Part shown: one piece after another, positions 11,816 to 22,205 of the stretch | How positions within the stretch are numbered: position 1 is the stretch's first letter | Layout of the letters: every line of letters begins with the position of its first letter | DNA from: Atopsyche davidsoni | Taxonomy: Eukaryota; Arthropoda; Insecta; Trichoptera; Hydrobiosidae | Length of the DNA stretch: 64,000 nucleotides | Assembly (NCBI GenBank): GCA_022113835.1 | Contig: JAILWY010000001.1 | Location: 11,028,501-11,092,500, forward strand | Direction: 5' to 3' | The notes under the pieces: model-generated | The model's database searches: none | What the model was told of the DNA's origin: nothing | Seen by the model: the letters and a program-made list of their open reading frames with translations, nothing else | Program-made: the position numbers and the translations under genes

Positions 11816-11925
11816 TTATAAATTATTGCTTGTTGCAAGTCCAGCTGGTATATCATTCATTTGTGAACCAGCCTTGAGAGTGGTTGCCTGGACAAGAGAG
11901 TTTGCTCCAACGATTGCAAAGTAAA
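11816..11925 (+). promoter_or_regulatory. Candidate core promoter and 5' leader of FAR copy B
   Basis: The TATAAAT-like box at about 11818 and TCATTC at about 11855 are at the same spacing as in copy A. The leader is nearly identical to that of copy A up to the ATG. Confidence 0.35.
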
Positions 11926-13586
11926 ATGAATACGCCAACTTTTTGTGTTATACCTCCGCCGAATCCTAAAAATAATTTGAGCGTTCAAGAAGTTTTTAAG
12001 GAAAAAAATTTATTTATTACTGGTGCCACTGGTTTTATGGGAAAAATTTTAGTAGAAAAACTCCTGTGGTCGTGTCACGGTATAGGAAATATATATCTAT
12101 TGGTCCGACCGAAGAAGGGGTGTGATGTGCAACAGCGGCTGGATGCATTGCTTAATACACCTGTAAGTTATCAAAAGATGGTTTATATTCAAAGCCTTTA
12201 TTTTATTTTATATGCTGATTACTTTTTGCCATTTATAAATATAGTTTAAAATGCTTTTAAAAACAGTTTACAATGAGTAATTTGATTGTAATACAGTAAT
12301 TTGAACAGCTATGCTGTGTCATTATGTTTTATTGAAAAAAGAGCTTTGATTTTTTAAATGACGTATGGCCTAAATTCATTATTAATGTTAATAAATATTA
12401 GAATTAAATTAAATTTGCTTACTCGAATATCTTAAATACACTTTTATAATTTTCATAGTTTGTGGCTACATTATGGATTATATATGGATTAAGGTAATTT
12501 TATATTCTGTACTTGCAGGTTTTTGAAAGAATTAAAAAAAGAGATCCAAAAATATTATCTAAATTAATTTTAATCAGTGGAGATTGCTCTGAATTAAACA
12601 TAGGAATTAGTGAAGAAGACAGTCAATTGCTCAGTAAAAATGTCTCTATTATATTTCACGTTGCATCTTCTGTAAGATTTAACGATTCGTTAAAGAAAGC
12701 AGTACTGATGAATGTAAGGGGAACGAGGGAAGTTATAAACATAGCCACGACTATGAAAAATCTGAAGGTAAGTCGTGATTTAATGAAAAAAGCAAATGTT
12801 TCATAAAATAGCCTGTTTCATTTATTTTTTTATATACCTAATGCTTTTATATATTTGTTTGAAGGCTTTGGTATATGTATCAACAATATTCTCATATACA
12901 GATAAGCCTGTAATTGAAGAACGTTTATTCAAAGCTGATATAGATTGGAGAATTCTGATTAAGGCAGCGGAAACTATTGACGATAATGTACTTAATGCTT
13001 TGCAAAACAAGTAAGGCTTTTCTTAAAAATGATATAACTTTTAAAATTTTTTTCACAAAACTTTTAATTCTTCTTGAGAATTCTACTGAACATTTTTAAT
13101 AATTGTTAATTGATGCAAGCTTTGGTGTTATTTTATTTCAACCGAAAAATTTTGATACTAATTAAAATTACTTTTAGAATTATAGAGAAGCAACCGAATA
13201 CATATGCTTTCACAAAATATTTGGCAGAAAATGTTGTAAATGAATATGCTAAAACACTTCCTATTGTTATTTACCGCCCTTCAGCAGGTAACAAGTGTTT
13301 TTTTTTTTTTTGGTCAATTCAACACACATATTTGATTCTGAACACATGAATTTGTTATTAATGAGAGTATATTTACAGTTGTGGGTACCGTGTCGTCGCC
13401 AATTCCAGGATGGATTGAAGATTTTAATGGACCGATAGGATTGGCGATGGGATTTTTGTCTGGGCTAATTCATGTCTTATATGCTGAACCTAACAAACGT
13501 TCCGACTATATATGTTGTGATACTGCTATAAATGGATTAATTCTCAGCACTTGGTACAGATGCCTTGTTAACACCGATACAAGGTA

Positions 13587-13617
<31 letters not shown>

Positions 13618-15079
13618 TTGTTACTAACAAAAATAAAAATATTTCCTAATTGAAATATTGAATATGTATTTTACGAGTATATTAACATAATTAAATATAT
13701 CTAGATTGGAGTAATTTATTTTGTGTTATTTTCTGGAAAAGCTCCATTGACTTAAAAGGTTAATTCGATGTTTTTATAAATAATAATAATTTTTCAGCTT
13801 GATTTTTAACGCCACTCATGGAAAGGAAAAAAAAACATCCAATGAGGAATTGGTACGAATCGCATCCGATTTGAGAGAAACATTAATTCTTCAAACATAT
13901 GCAGGATATCCATTTTACTTTGTCATAGATAACAAATATTTGTACTATCTTCTAGTTTTAATTACACATGTAATACCTGCAATGCTTATAGATGTTATAC
14001 TGAAATTTAGAGGAATTAAATTCAGGTTTGTAGCAATTTATTTAAAAAAACTAAAAACAATATCAATTGTATATTAGTTCATAAACTCTCTCAATAAGAA
14101 AATTTCAGTCCAATAGTATTTTATATCAAAAATTATAGTATTATAATTTTTAAATTCAGTATGTAAATAAGCTTTTTTCTGAAGTAGCTGAGTATGAGTT
14201 GTGACATTTTTTATTGTAAGTTTCAATGACCCCATATTCCTAACTTGGATACCAAGTGCTCTCATTGAATGATACAATTTATAGAAATACATATTGTATT
14301 GACAATTTTAGTTGATGGTTATCTTTTTGTATATTATTTGTAGTTATGAATAGATATCAATTTCATAGGATGCATTTTTTTAGATTATTGACAGCTTATA
14401 GAAAATTATTCATTGCCAATGAATCGCTAAGCTTCTTCATGATTAATGACTGGATAATAAAGACCGAAAACTATGATATGCTGGAAACTTACATAAACGA
14501 TGCCGATAAATTGGAATATAAATATGATGTTCGTGATTTAGATAAAAACAAGGCGATAGAATATATGATGCGAGGAATGCAAAAATATGTTTTAAAAGAA
14601 GATGAAAGTGAAGCTGCAAAAACTGCTGCAAAAAAAAATTTTCGAAGGTTTGACTCATTGTTTAATATTTGTTAAAGAATATCAAAATTCCATTTTTTAA
14701 TTGATTTAGAATCTGTTTTTTACTATATTGGATTAAATCAAACCATATAAATATTGCTTATATATATTAATTTGGAATTTACTTTTGCGCTCATAAGCTT
14801 GTGTGCAATACTTTTATGCAGTAGTTTTAGTTACATTGTACTTATAGTTGAACGTCATATCAATTCATAAATATGATAGATAGCAATATCGTTTTATATT
14901 AGTATATAAAGTCTCACACAAATGAATAAACTAATTTTATTCAATGTTCTGTTGATTTCAGGATTAAACTCTTTGGTACAATTGTTAAATGGGTTTTTGC
15001 AATTTCTATTGGTTGTATATTCACCCATTATTTGATGAAGACCTATACTGAATATTGTGAATGGCAAGGAATATGTTGA
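11926..15079 (+). CDS. Fatty acyl-CoA reductase copy B, intact
   Basis: Insect FAR of 518 aa, typical family length; makes fatty alcohols from acyl-CoA with NADPH. Exons: 11926-12162, 12519-12767, 12865-13010, 13178-13287, 13379-13583, 13798-14025, 14384-14647, 14962-15079 (1557 nt in frame). Seen in the translation: Rossmann motif TGATGFMG near residue 33; 'YVSTIF' near 165; catalytic YAFTK (Y-x3-K) near 220; a hydrophobic helix 'YYLLVLITHVIPAMLIDVIL' near 370; the FAR_C (sterile) domain from 'LLTAYRKLFIANES'; and a C-terminal membrane helix 'WVFAISIGCIFTHYLM'. There are no stops or frameshifts. It differs from A and C by scattered substitutions, for example GTVSSPIPGWIEDF against GTLSSPVPGWVENF in A. 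An AATAAA lies at 15324-15329. This is the copy most likely to be functional. Confidence 0.92.
13587..13614. repeat. (TA)n microsatellite in FAR-B intron 5
   Basis: Alternating TA directly after the exon 5 donor. A longer version occurs at the same intron position in copy C and a very short one in copy A. Confidence 0.9.
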
Positions 15080-15473
15080 ATTTTAACTTAGACCAAAGTC
15101 CGGCGAGCTCATTAGTCAACAGAGCCAAATATCAACAGTACAGCAATTGCGATTTCTTTTGAGAGCCAAATTTAATAATCTCAAATCATTTATGAAGATT
15201 CCTTATTTATGTTTTAGGTCTTAATTAAACTATAGGCACACTGAACAAAACTTGATAATATACTTATTGATTGATAAAAATTAAATTGTAAGTTAGGTAT
15301 CCATAAAATTAAATCATGACAATAATAAACACTTAATGTGAACAATGGCCTTGCATCTCTTTGCAAAATGTGGTATATGTGTAGCATCTTAAAAATTATA
15401 CGTTAGTTTAATATGCACCTACCTCTTGAGTGAATAGTTTGTAGTTTTATGGTTATTTTTGACTGGGATATTT

Positions 15474-15670
15474 TGGGTAAGTGTTGTATTTTGTGGCTGT
15501 GCTGCTCGTTCTTCGGCATTTTCTTTGGTAAAATAAACACGTTGACCGTTTTCTAAATGAACAGCAAAATGTTGAACAGTTGGATATCGTGCATGAATAC
15601 TGTAACCAAGAATTCGCCAGATAGCTTCATTACTGCTGATGTAACGACCTTTCCTTTGATGGGTCAATTT
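15474..15670 (-). pseudogene. Helitron helicase fragment
   Basis: Minus-strand translation gives 'GRYISSNEAIWRILGYSIHA' and 'PTVQHFAVHLENGQRVYFT'. These are hallmark segments of the Rep/helicase (PIF1-like) protein of animal Helitrons. Only about 65 codons remain. The ORF then runs into the FAR duplication flank at 15473, so the fragment abuts unit B exactly. Function is lost. Confidence 0.75.
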
Positions 15671-16408
15671 TTGAGTTTTTTGAAATTTTTTTTCGAAAAA
15701 TTTACTGCATCAATAGAAATTTTTTTAATTTTTAAAGTAAGATACGTTCCTTTTCAAAGACATGGTTTTTTATCTCTTGTAAAATTACTTTTAATACGAT
15801 AAATTTTCCCGATTAAAGTATAGGAATTTGGAGATTATTATAATCGATGGATTTTGAACCCTAAGCATTTAGGTGTCTTTTTTTAAATTGAAAATAAAAG
15901 ATAACAAATAAAACTATGATAAAGGATTAGCTAAAAAATTAAAACAATTTTTTATGAACACACTTTGGTTTTGAAAAGTCGTAATTTTATCTAATTTTTC
16001 AACATCTTTAAGACTTTATTTTACCTTAAAAAAGAACGGCCATTTAATCATTAAAAAAATATATAAATATAATCTATAGCTTTTTTAATATTCTGTAAAA
16101 AAAACCAACTTTCAACAAAGAAGAATAATTCGACAGTTTAAAAAATATGATAATACGTTTCGCAAAAAAGTGACAAAAGCTTTCAGGGAAATAAATACAC
16201 CCATTTTTGTCAGATGCTGTTTTTTGGCACAAAAACTCGACATCTTCATTGTTACAAAAAAAAATTTGCGTTGTGAAATGTGTTGGCTGCTTATTGATGA
16301 CTGATGTGTAATATATAAAACAACACAAGTTTAGAATTGTCTAGCCTCGTTAGCGCCATCTATGTGTGAAAGCCAAAAACTTAGTAGCGCACCTAAAAAT
16401 ATACATAT
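15671..16408. other. No gene recognised
   Basis: AT-rich sequence with short poly-A/T runs. Around 16340 the string 'TTAGCGCCATCTATGTGTGAA' marks what looks like another dispersed repeat, unclassified. No supportable ORF. Confidence 0.4.
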
Positions 16409-16739
16409 TGTAACGTGCCGGGGTTCACATTTAAACGCTTATTTATGTCAACACAAGTTATATTTATTTATTTACGTACAGAGTATTTATTTCCACATTA
16501 TATATTTATATATATTTATATTAACATTGTTATGAGTGCATACAGACCGAAGTCCTGTTTGACACTAAACACAAAATGGCTTCCCCCCTTGCATCTCCAA
16601 CATTCGGGAGCTCGCGCGAGGCGCACTCCTCGCTTCTCTAAGACCGCGTATCGGCGCTTCTAATCGATGGTCGCTCGATCCTTCCAGAGTCCCTTTGTTT
16701 ATGGTGTTCGTTTTTCAAACTTACTGCTGGACCGTAACA
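16409..16739 (-). mobile_element. 3' LTR of a gypsy-like retrotransposon
   Basis: On the minus strand the LTR starts TGTTACGGTCCAGCAG and ends CCCCGGCACGTTACA, giving near-perfect inverted termini (TGTTACG/CGTTACA). A polypurine tract, AAGGAGGGGGTAG (plus-strand positions 16740-16752), immediately precedes it, as expected for a 3' LTR. Integrase coding sequence lies just upstream. Part of the LTR recurs at 18855-18971, and a nearly whole copy, split by a LINE, is at 22596-24675. Confidence 0.8.
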
Positions 16740-16785
16740 CTACCCCCTCCTTAGGCATTGTTCCGTCCCGGAACACTCGTTGTTA

Positions 16786-17485
16786 GTTCATGTGTACGTA
16801 GCAGCAGTCTGGTCCACGTTGACATGGTATTACTTCCAACAGGCTCAGGCGATTAAAATGAACAACCCTAGTTTTTCCATTCGGTCTCTTCCGGATGCGA
16901 TATATTACATCATTACTTCGTACGAACCGTCCCACGCCAGTTGAAGTTTCGGAGAGAACCCCCTCCGTCTCTGGGGATTGAATAGCCAAACCAGGTCCCT
17001 GGCTTGGTGTCCACTTCCTTCGGCTCCCAGATCGTATCGGTCCTTCATCCTATCACTAGCATCTTGGATATTGACACGTACTTTGTCATGAGTTTCGTTT
17101 AGCTGACGGCGTAAGTCTGAGACGCAACCTTCTCCCACCAGGCTTTCTTCAGGTTTTCCTCCGAACTTCAAATCGCAGCGCAGTTCTCGCCTGAAAATTA
17201 CACTGGCTGGTGTTTGTCTAGTTGCCTCGTGGATGGAAGAACGATACGCCATAGGAACAGGTGCAGGTGTCGGTCCCAGTCTCCTTGATGATCAGCGACA
17301 ACTTTGGATAAATCTTTACCCATAGTCCGGTTCATTCTTTCAACCATTCCGTCAGATTGCGGATGTAGTGTTGTTGTCCTCTCGGCCCAAAGGATCGCTC
17401 GTTGCTCGCCGTGGCCGTCGGCGAGCGTAATTATCCGCCAGTTAACACTTTCACTCACACTTATCTTTACGCGCCGGGGGTCCAT
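16786..17485 (-). pseudogene. gypsy-like integrase C-terminal half, frameshifted
   Basis: Minus-strand translation in three frames gives consecutive integrase pieces. 'TTTLHPQSDGMVERMNRTM' and 'DWDRHLHLFL' are from the end of the catalytic core, which keeps the E of D-D-35-E. 'MAYRSSIHEATRQTPA' continues after a frameshift near 17240. 'NDVIYRIRKRPNGKTRVVHF' follows a second shift near 16960 and is the C-terminal tail typical of arthropod gypsy integrases. Upstream pol (protease, RT, RNase H and the first part of integrase) is missing; the sequence jumps to the Gag repeats. The element is dead. Confidence 0.8.
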
Positions 17486-17580
17486 TTATATGCTGAGTCA
17501 TTTACAAAAAAAAAAAAAAGAAACACGACATTACACAATGTTATATTCTGTCCACACTTCACTCGCTCGCAGAATGCCAC

Positions 17581-18300
17581 GCTTCGCGATGATGGTCCTG
17601 TTGACCTCCTCCGCGCTTTGTCTAGGGCCTCTTGCTCGCGAAGTACCATTTTCCGCGACGATGAACCTGTTGGCCTCCTCCACGCTCTGCCCATCGCCAT
17701 CTCCCTGCGAAATGCCATGCTCTGCGATGATGGAACTGTTGGCCTCCTCCGCGAAATGCCCATCGCCATCTCCCCGCGAAATGCCATGCTCCACGATGAT
17801 GGACCTGTTGCACCTCCCTCGCGCTCTTTCTAACGCCACTTCCCCGTGAAGCTCCATGCTCCGCGGCGACGGTCTTGATGCACCTCCCTCGCGCTCTGTT
17901 CAGTGCCACCCGCGCGCGAAGTACCATGCTCCGCGACGATGGTTCTGATGCACCTCCTCGCGCCCTGTTCAGTGCCACCCGCGCGCGAAGTACCATGCTC
18001 CGCGACGATGGTTCTGATGCACCTCCTCGCGCTCCGCTCAGCTCCACTCGCCGCCAAAGCACCATGCTCCGCGATGACGGTCCTGATGCACCTCTTCGCG
18101 CTCTGCCCAGTGCCACCCGCGCGCGAAGTACCATGCTCCGCGACGATGGTCCTGATGCACCTCCTTGCGTTCCGCTCAACGCCACTCGCCGCCGAAGCAC
18201 CATGCTCCGCGATGACGGTCCTGATGCACCTCTTCGCGCTCTGTCCAGTGCCACCCGCACGCGAAGTACCATGCTCCGCGACGATGGTCCTGATGTCCCT
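17581..18300. repeat. 69-bp coding minisatellite
   Basis: Roughly eleven units of 69 bp. For example, the marker CCATGCTC recurs at 17715, 17784, 17924 and 17993, with a further phase change between blocks. In the central part two variants alternate (CGCGCGCGAAGTACC and CGCCGCCGAAGCACC types), giving a 138-bp higher-order pattern. As 69 is a multiple of three, the minus-strand Gag ORF stays open and encodes 23-aa repeats. The left units are more diverged. It is strikingly GC-rich against the window. Confidence 0.85.
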
Positions 18301-18845
18301 TCTCGCGCTCTCCTTCCTGAGCCAAATCCCGTTCCGACCGAGGCCCCGCTGCCGGTCTTCACGTCCATTCCACCAGTGCTCGAAATGGCTTCCACCGCGG
18401 CCACGCCGACGGTCCTCGCACTGATTTCTCCGGTGCCCGAAATGGCTTCCACCGCGGCCACGCCGACGGTCCTTGCACCAATTTCTCCGGTGCCCGAAAT
18501 AGCTTCCACCGTGGCCACGCCGACGGTCCTCGCACCGATTTCTCCGGTGCCTGAAATAGCTTCCACCGCGGCCACGCCGACGGTCCTGGCACCAATTTCT
18601 CTGGTGCCTGATCCCGCTCCAAACACGGGGTTCATGGTCCACCTTTCCAGGATTCTCATTATATCATTAGTGCTGCACGGCACTTCAAAGAGGAACTCCT
18701 CTGGGTTGTGGCCCTCTTGCGCCAGGGATTCCTTTAATCTTAGCACAAGGGCTGACTTCAACCCTGTGGTTAACAAATCACGTTCTTCAAGTTCTCTCTT
18801 CAGATCTACTACTTTGAGATCACTCACATTTACGTGCTTCGCCAT
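17622..18845 (-). CDS. SAP-domain Gag-like protein with internal peptide repeats
   Basis: A 407-codon ORF on the minus strand starting ATGGCGAAGCAC. Residues about 8-45 form a SAP-like motif ('LKVVDLKRELEERDLLTTG', then 'SALVLRLKESL'), a putative DNA-binding helix-extended-helix. SAP-type N-termini occur in Gag proteins of some insect gypsy elements. Residues about 85-160 are four to five repeats of 19 aa (GTGEIGARTVGV type). The remainder is 23-aa repeats (GPSSRSMVLRARVAL type), ending near 17622. The ORF lies between a partial LTR and an integrase remnant on the same strand, so it is the gag of the same or a related element. No CCHC knuckle is seen. Opposite-strand ORFs here are by-products of GC-rich repeats. 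Confidence 0.6.
   Translation of the reverse strand: MAKHVNVSDLKVVDLKRELEERDLLTTGLKSALVLRLKESLAQEGHNPEEFLFEVPCSTNDIMRILERWTMNPVFGAGSGTREIGARTVGVAAVEAISGTGEIGARTVGVATVEAISGTGEIGARTVGVAAVEAISGTGEISARTVGVAAVEAISSTGGMDVKTGSGASVGTGFGSGRRAREGTSGPSSRSMVLRVRVALDRARRGASGPSSRSMVLRRRVALSGTQGGASGPSSRSMVLRARVALGRARRGASGPSSRSMVLWRRVELSGARGGASEPSSRSMVLRARVALNRARGGASEPSSRSMVLRARVALNRARGRCIKTVAAEHGASRGSGVRKSAREVQQVHHRGAWHFAGRWRWAFRGGGQQFHHRRAWHFAGRWRWAERGGGQQVHRRGKWYFASKRP
18381..18620. repeat. 57-bp coding minisatellite
   Basis: About four units of 57 bp: CGAAAT(G/A)GC starts at 18381, 18438 and 18495, and a further unit follows. It encodes 19-aa repeats in the SAP-domain ORF on the minus strand. Confidence 0.85.
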
Positions 18846-18854
18846 TTTGTTTCG

Positions 18855-19027
18855 CCACTCCTCGCTTCTCTAAGACCGCGTATCGGCGCTTCTAATCGAT
18901 GGTCGCTCGATTCTTCCAGAGTCCCTTTGTTTATGGTGTTCGTTTTTCAAACTTACTGCTGGACCGTAACACTACCCCCTCCTTAGGCATTGTTCCGTCC
19001 CGGAACACTCGTTGTTAGTTCATGTGT
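18855..19027 (-). mobile_element. Partial LTR plus polypurine tract, duplicate of 16630-16797
   Basis: This segment of about 173 bp is almost identical to 16630-16797. It contains the first third of the LTR (to 18971), the polypurine tract and about 45 bp of 3' internal sequence. On the minus strand the order is therefore 3' internal end - tract - truncated LTR - SAP gag. This is the junction expected in a tandem or recombined element, not a simple provirus with two whole LTRs. Confidence 0.75.
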
Positions 19028-19264
19028 ACTATATGGACTATAGGCTACTTTTATTACATATAACAAAGGTGAAACCGCGTAGAAAAGCTAATATAAAATA
19101 ATGTTACAACATAATATAGCGTCAAATAAGATATAAGTAATACATTTATAACGGTTAGCTAAAAATAAATAACGAATAATCAAACTATGTCCTTTATTTT
19201 GTCAGTTTTATAATTTACAACATTTTATTATAATTATGGTCACATAATGGACCAATACCAGACA

Positions 19265-19440
19265 TACTAATGTAAAATTGATGTATTTTTTGTCGAATAG
19301 CACATATATCAAAATCATCAATATTATTATTTTTTTTCGGATGTGGTCGACTCTTTCCAGGAGTAACAACTTTACTCGAGGATCCAATTGCTTGTTTGCT
19401 TTCTTTGGTAATCCTAGACACAGTTTTTTCAGAAACACCT
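19265..19440 (-). pseudogene. Orphan exon of an HTH/DDE_3-type transposase-like gene
   Basis: On the minus strand an acceptor (TTTATTACAG) is followed by an exon coding 'GVSEKTVSRITKESKQAI', then a basic stretch 'TPGKSRPHPKKN', and 'DDFDICAIRQKIHQFYI'. It ends near a GTATGT donor. This is the second-exon pattern of insect DDE_3-domain proteins derived from transposases. No flanking exons are visible on either side, so it is an isolated fragment. Confidence 0.55.
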
Positions 19441-19926
19441 GTAATAAAAAAAAACATTAACACAATCTGATCTACATATAAATGAATCGCTAATAGGCAT
19501 GACGACAGTATCAAAGAATCAAAGAAATAATTATTTTAAGGGAAAATACATATTAAAAGGATTCAAAAAACTGATTTAGTTTTATTTAAAAATCTAAGAT
19601 TAATAAGATTTTCAACAAATTAAAAGGTTAAAATACTGCAATCGGCCATTTTGACTGAAACACCAATCACAGCGCATGACGTCATACCACCGTAAACAAC
19701 TCTATGGTATTCAAACTTCACTGTGTTTTGTTGTGACCTCCGTATTGCTTGCGAATTTGGATTGATTTTTTAATAATCTCAAGTGTGCTAATCTTGCAAA
19801 CAAACTTCGCTGTGTTTTGTTGTGACCGTATACGCATTTGGATTGCTTTTTTAAAAGTCTAAAGTGTGTTAATCTTGCAAACAAACTTCGCTGTTTTATT
19901 GTGACCGTATTATTTACTCTCTAACA

Positions 19927-21452
19927 ATGGAATCAGGCTTTGTTAAAGCAAACAGCTCAAATTTGCCCAGGATTGATACATCGATGGTGAGAGATTTCTT
20001 TATAACTGATAAAGAATTTTGCTCACCCGAGTTCCGAAACGTCAAAATTTCCTTGTAAGTACATTTTGTTTATATTTATCTTTAGCACTAGATACAATCA
20101 ACTTAGTAAAAATTAAACTCGTTTGAACTCATAGGAGTTTATTTTAATTAAATTACTCTCTACTCAACTAAATTATTAGTCTAGTCCGAACTAGCCTTTA
20201 CGAAGCACTTCACTTATTTGGTAGACACCTAATATCTGATAATCACCAAGGCAGTGTGTATATATTTATTATAATTAATTTCATTTCTTTCAGGTCTTCA
20301 AGACCATCATATGGGGATGATGCAATCAGTTACGTAGAACTAAAACGGGAAGGAAACATCTGTGTAGTAAAATGCAAGATTTGCCCAGAGCATAAAGTCC
20401 ATGCAAAATTATATGCTGTAACATTGATGGTTGATGAATATGAAGAAAGGGTAATATCAATCCAATGCCATGATTGTGTTGCTGCCCAGGGCGGATGTAA
20501 GCATGCCGCAGCGCTGCTTACGTGGGTCCATAGACGAAGCGAAGAACCTTCTTGCACTGAAGTTCTATGTTACTGGCAGAAATCGAAGTTATCAAGAGTT
20601 GGCACTACCTTGAAATTCAAATCTGCAAAAGATGTATCTAATGGTAGCCCTATACTGCCTTCTAACTCTGCAGGTCTTGAAATTTTTTTAGAAGAAGTAA
20701 AAACAAGGAATTTAAACAACTGCGAGCTATTAGTGTATCATCATGATTGTAATAGTGATAAACTACGTAGTGTCTCAATGCACCAACTTGTGCTTACATA
20801 TAAAGAAGAGTGCTGTGACTTATTTTTAAGTAAAGTGAGTTTGACAGTAGGACTTATCAAAAATATTGAAAATTTAACCAGGGACCAGTTCAACAATAAC
20901 CTTTGGTATGAACTGAGGTACGGCAGGGTAACAGCTTCTAGAGCTTACGAAGTGAGTCGGTGCCAGACCGCTGATGGGACTCTGATTTCTACTATCATGG
21001 GGGGGAAGATACCAGACACACCAGCAATGAAACGAGGAAGATTTTTAGAAAATAAAGTAAAACAAGTAATTAGCAAGAAACTAGGGAAAAAAATCACGAG
21101 TGCTGGACTTTTCATATCGCAAAAACATCCAATGTTAGCAGGTTCCCCTGATGGAATATGTGGAGATAGTATTGTGGAGATAAAATGTCCCATGAGCGAC
21201 AAAACATATCTCCAGTATATAAAAGATGGAAAACCCACCAAGAAATGCTTTGCCCAGATACAAATGCAAATGTATCTTAGTGGTCTTAAAAATTGTTACT
21301 TTTGCGTTGCAGACCCAAATTTTTCCACTAGTCAAGATGTTGAAATTTTATTTATATCTTATAATGATCAATATATGTCAGGCTTTCTTGAAAGTGTAAT
21401 AATGTTTTGGAAATCCCATGTTTACCCGTTATTATATAAAAGTATAAAATAG
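19927..21452 (+). CDS. YqaJ-like nuclease with SWIM-type zinc finger
   Basis: Exon 1 is 19927-20054 and starts at the ATG of 'MESGFVKANSS'. The intron is 20055-20293 (GTAAGT...TTTCTTTCAG). Exon 2 is 20294-21452. The product is about 428 aa with no interruptions. A SWIM-like finger is visible ('QCHDC' ... 'GGCKH') at about residue 110. The C-terminal half is a YqaJ/lambda-exonuclease fold: 'RYGRVTASRAYEV', 'MKRGRFLENKV', 'AGSPDGI' ... 'VEIKCP' (D...E-x-K catalytic signature) and 'QIQMQMYLSG'. In ISL2EU elements this protein accompanies the transposase; its exact role is unknown. The intact frame suggests recent activity or selection. Domesticated single-copy use is an alternative. Confidence 0.75.
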
Positions 21453-21481
21453 AAATTAAAAAGGCAAAAATTTCATGTGTT

Positions 21482-21778
21482 TTATTTAATAAGAGAATCT
21501 TGTATATTAACCAAACCACAAGCTATAGTTATCACATCATCAATAACTTTAACCAAACTTAAGTTAAGACAGTCATGTGATTTTAACATTTTGTGGTCTT
21601 CACAGAAATAAATTGATGAATTCGTGACTACGTTTTTCGTGTTTCGCCGTGCGAGCTTAAACCACTTATATCTTATAATTTTCTTATTTGGAACATATAT
21701 AAACAGCTTGTTGGGTGTTACTATCGAAGTGTTCGTACACTGAGGTACTGCACACCACTTATAGAATTTGGAATTCAT
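21482..21778 (-). pseudogene. THAP transposase with internal deletion of the catalytic core
   Basis: A 98-codon ORF convergent with the YqaJ gene, only about 30 bp apart. The N-terminus is a THAP zinc finger: 'WCAVPQC' (C-x4-C), 'YKWFKLARRN', then 'YFCEDH' (C-x2-H). Immediately after CEDH the reading frame continues as 'VIDDVITIACGLVNIQDSLIK'. This resembles the extreme C-terminus of THAP/DDE_4 transposases. The whole DDE core is absent, apparently through an in-frame internal deletion. The result could still bind terminal repeats through THAP but could not catalyse transposition. The C-terminal assignment is from memory of the family and is the weaker part. Confidence 0.6.
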
Positions 21779-21964
21779 TTATACGAATTTCGTTTACTGT
21801 CTTCAATGCAAACACAATGAAATGTCAGTTAACAATGATAGTCGACAGGTGGTGTGACGTCAGAGCGGACGCGATGACACTAGCGAGCGTTTTCGCGCAC
21901 TTTTGAAAAAATATTATAAAAATGGCTTTAAACTTCGTTAAACTCAAGTTTTTTAACGAAATAA

Positions 21965-22205
21965 AGTTTTTTTCGTAAATAGTAAACGTGTACCCCCATT
22001 ATGGAAGAGGATTTGAAAATCTTTCGTCATGCCTATTGTGTTGTTAAGGATAAAACTCGAGAACGGCTGGACCGTTTCAGTTTTTTAGATGTTAGTAACT
22101 CTGAGGAAGGTTTCTAAGGAGAGCAGATTTGTAAGAGTAGCCAGACAAATAGTAAAACATTTGTCGGCTTTCCACGAGCAAAGCCGGTGTGGGGCTGCTA
22201 GTTAA
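21965..22205 (+). repeat. Dispersed insect repeat, SINE/RTE-tail-like
   Basis: Contains 'AACGGCTGGACCGTTTCAG' and, near its end, 'GAGCAAAGCCGGTGTGGGGC' followed by 'TGCTAGTTAA'. These phrases recur in dispersed non-autonomous insect repeats. No ORF or terminal repeats were identified. Confidence 0.35.

Larger units (their letters stand above)
11733..15473 (+). repeat. Segmental duplication unit B (FAR only)
   Basis: Aligns with units A and C from about 11733 through the FAR gene and into the 3' flank. Homology breaks at 15473, in the context GACTGGGATAT, where a Helitron fragment begins. The near 3' flank (15080-15473) matches unit A (4064-5116) apart from the TTAA element, which is absent here. 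Confidence 0.8.
19640..21935 (+). mobile_element. ISL2EU-like DNA transposon with YqaJ gene and deleted transposase
   Basis: Bounded by imperfect inverted sequences: GGCCATTTT near 19643 against AAAATGGC near 21921, and GACGTCATACCACC at about 19679-19692 against GGTGGTGTGACGTC at about 21849-21862. Between them lie a spliced YqaJ/SWIM gene (plus) and a convergent THAP-transposase remnant (minus). Pairing of a THAP-DDE transposase with a YqaJ nuclease is the known arrangement of ISL2EU (IS4EU) elements. Near the left end a 60-70 bp motif (CAAACTTCGCTGT...) is repeated two to three times. The target duplication was not resolved. Confidence 0.6.

Noticed and set aside
17875..18873. Long plus-strand ORF (332 codons) and other overlapping frames
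   Set aside because: GC-rich 57/69-bp repeats keep all frames open. The minus-strand frame has the SAP domain and lies on the same strand as the integrase and LTR.
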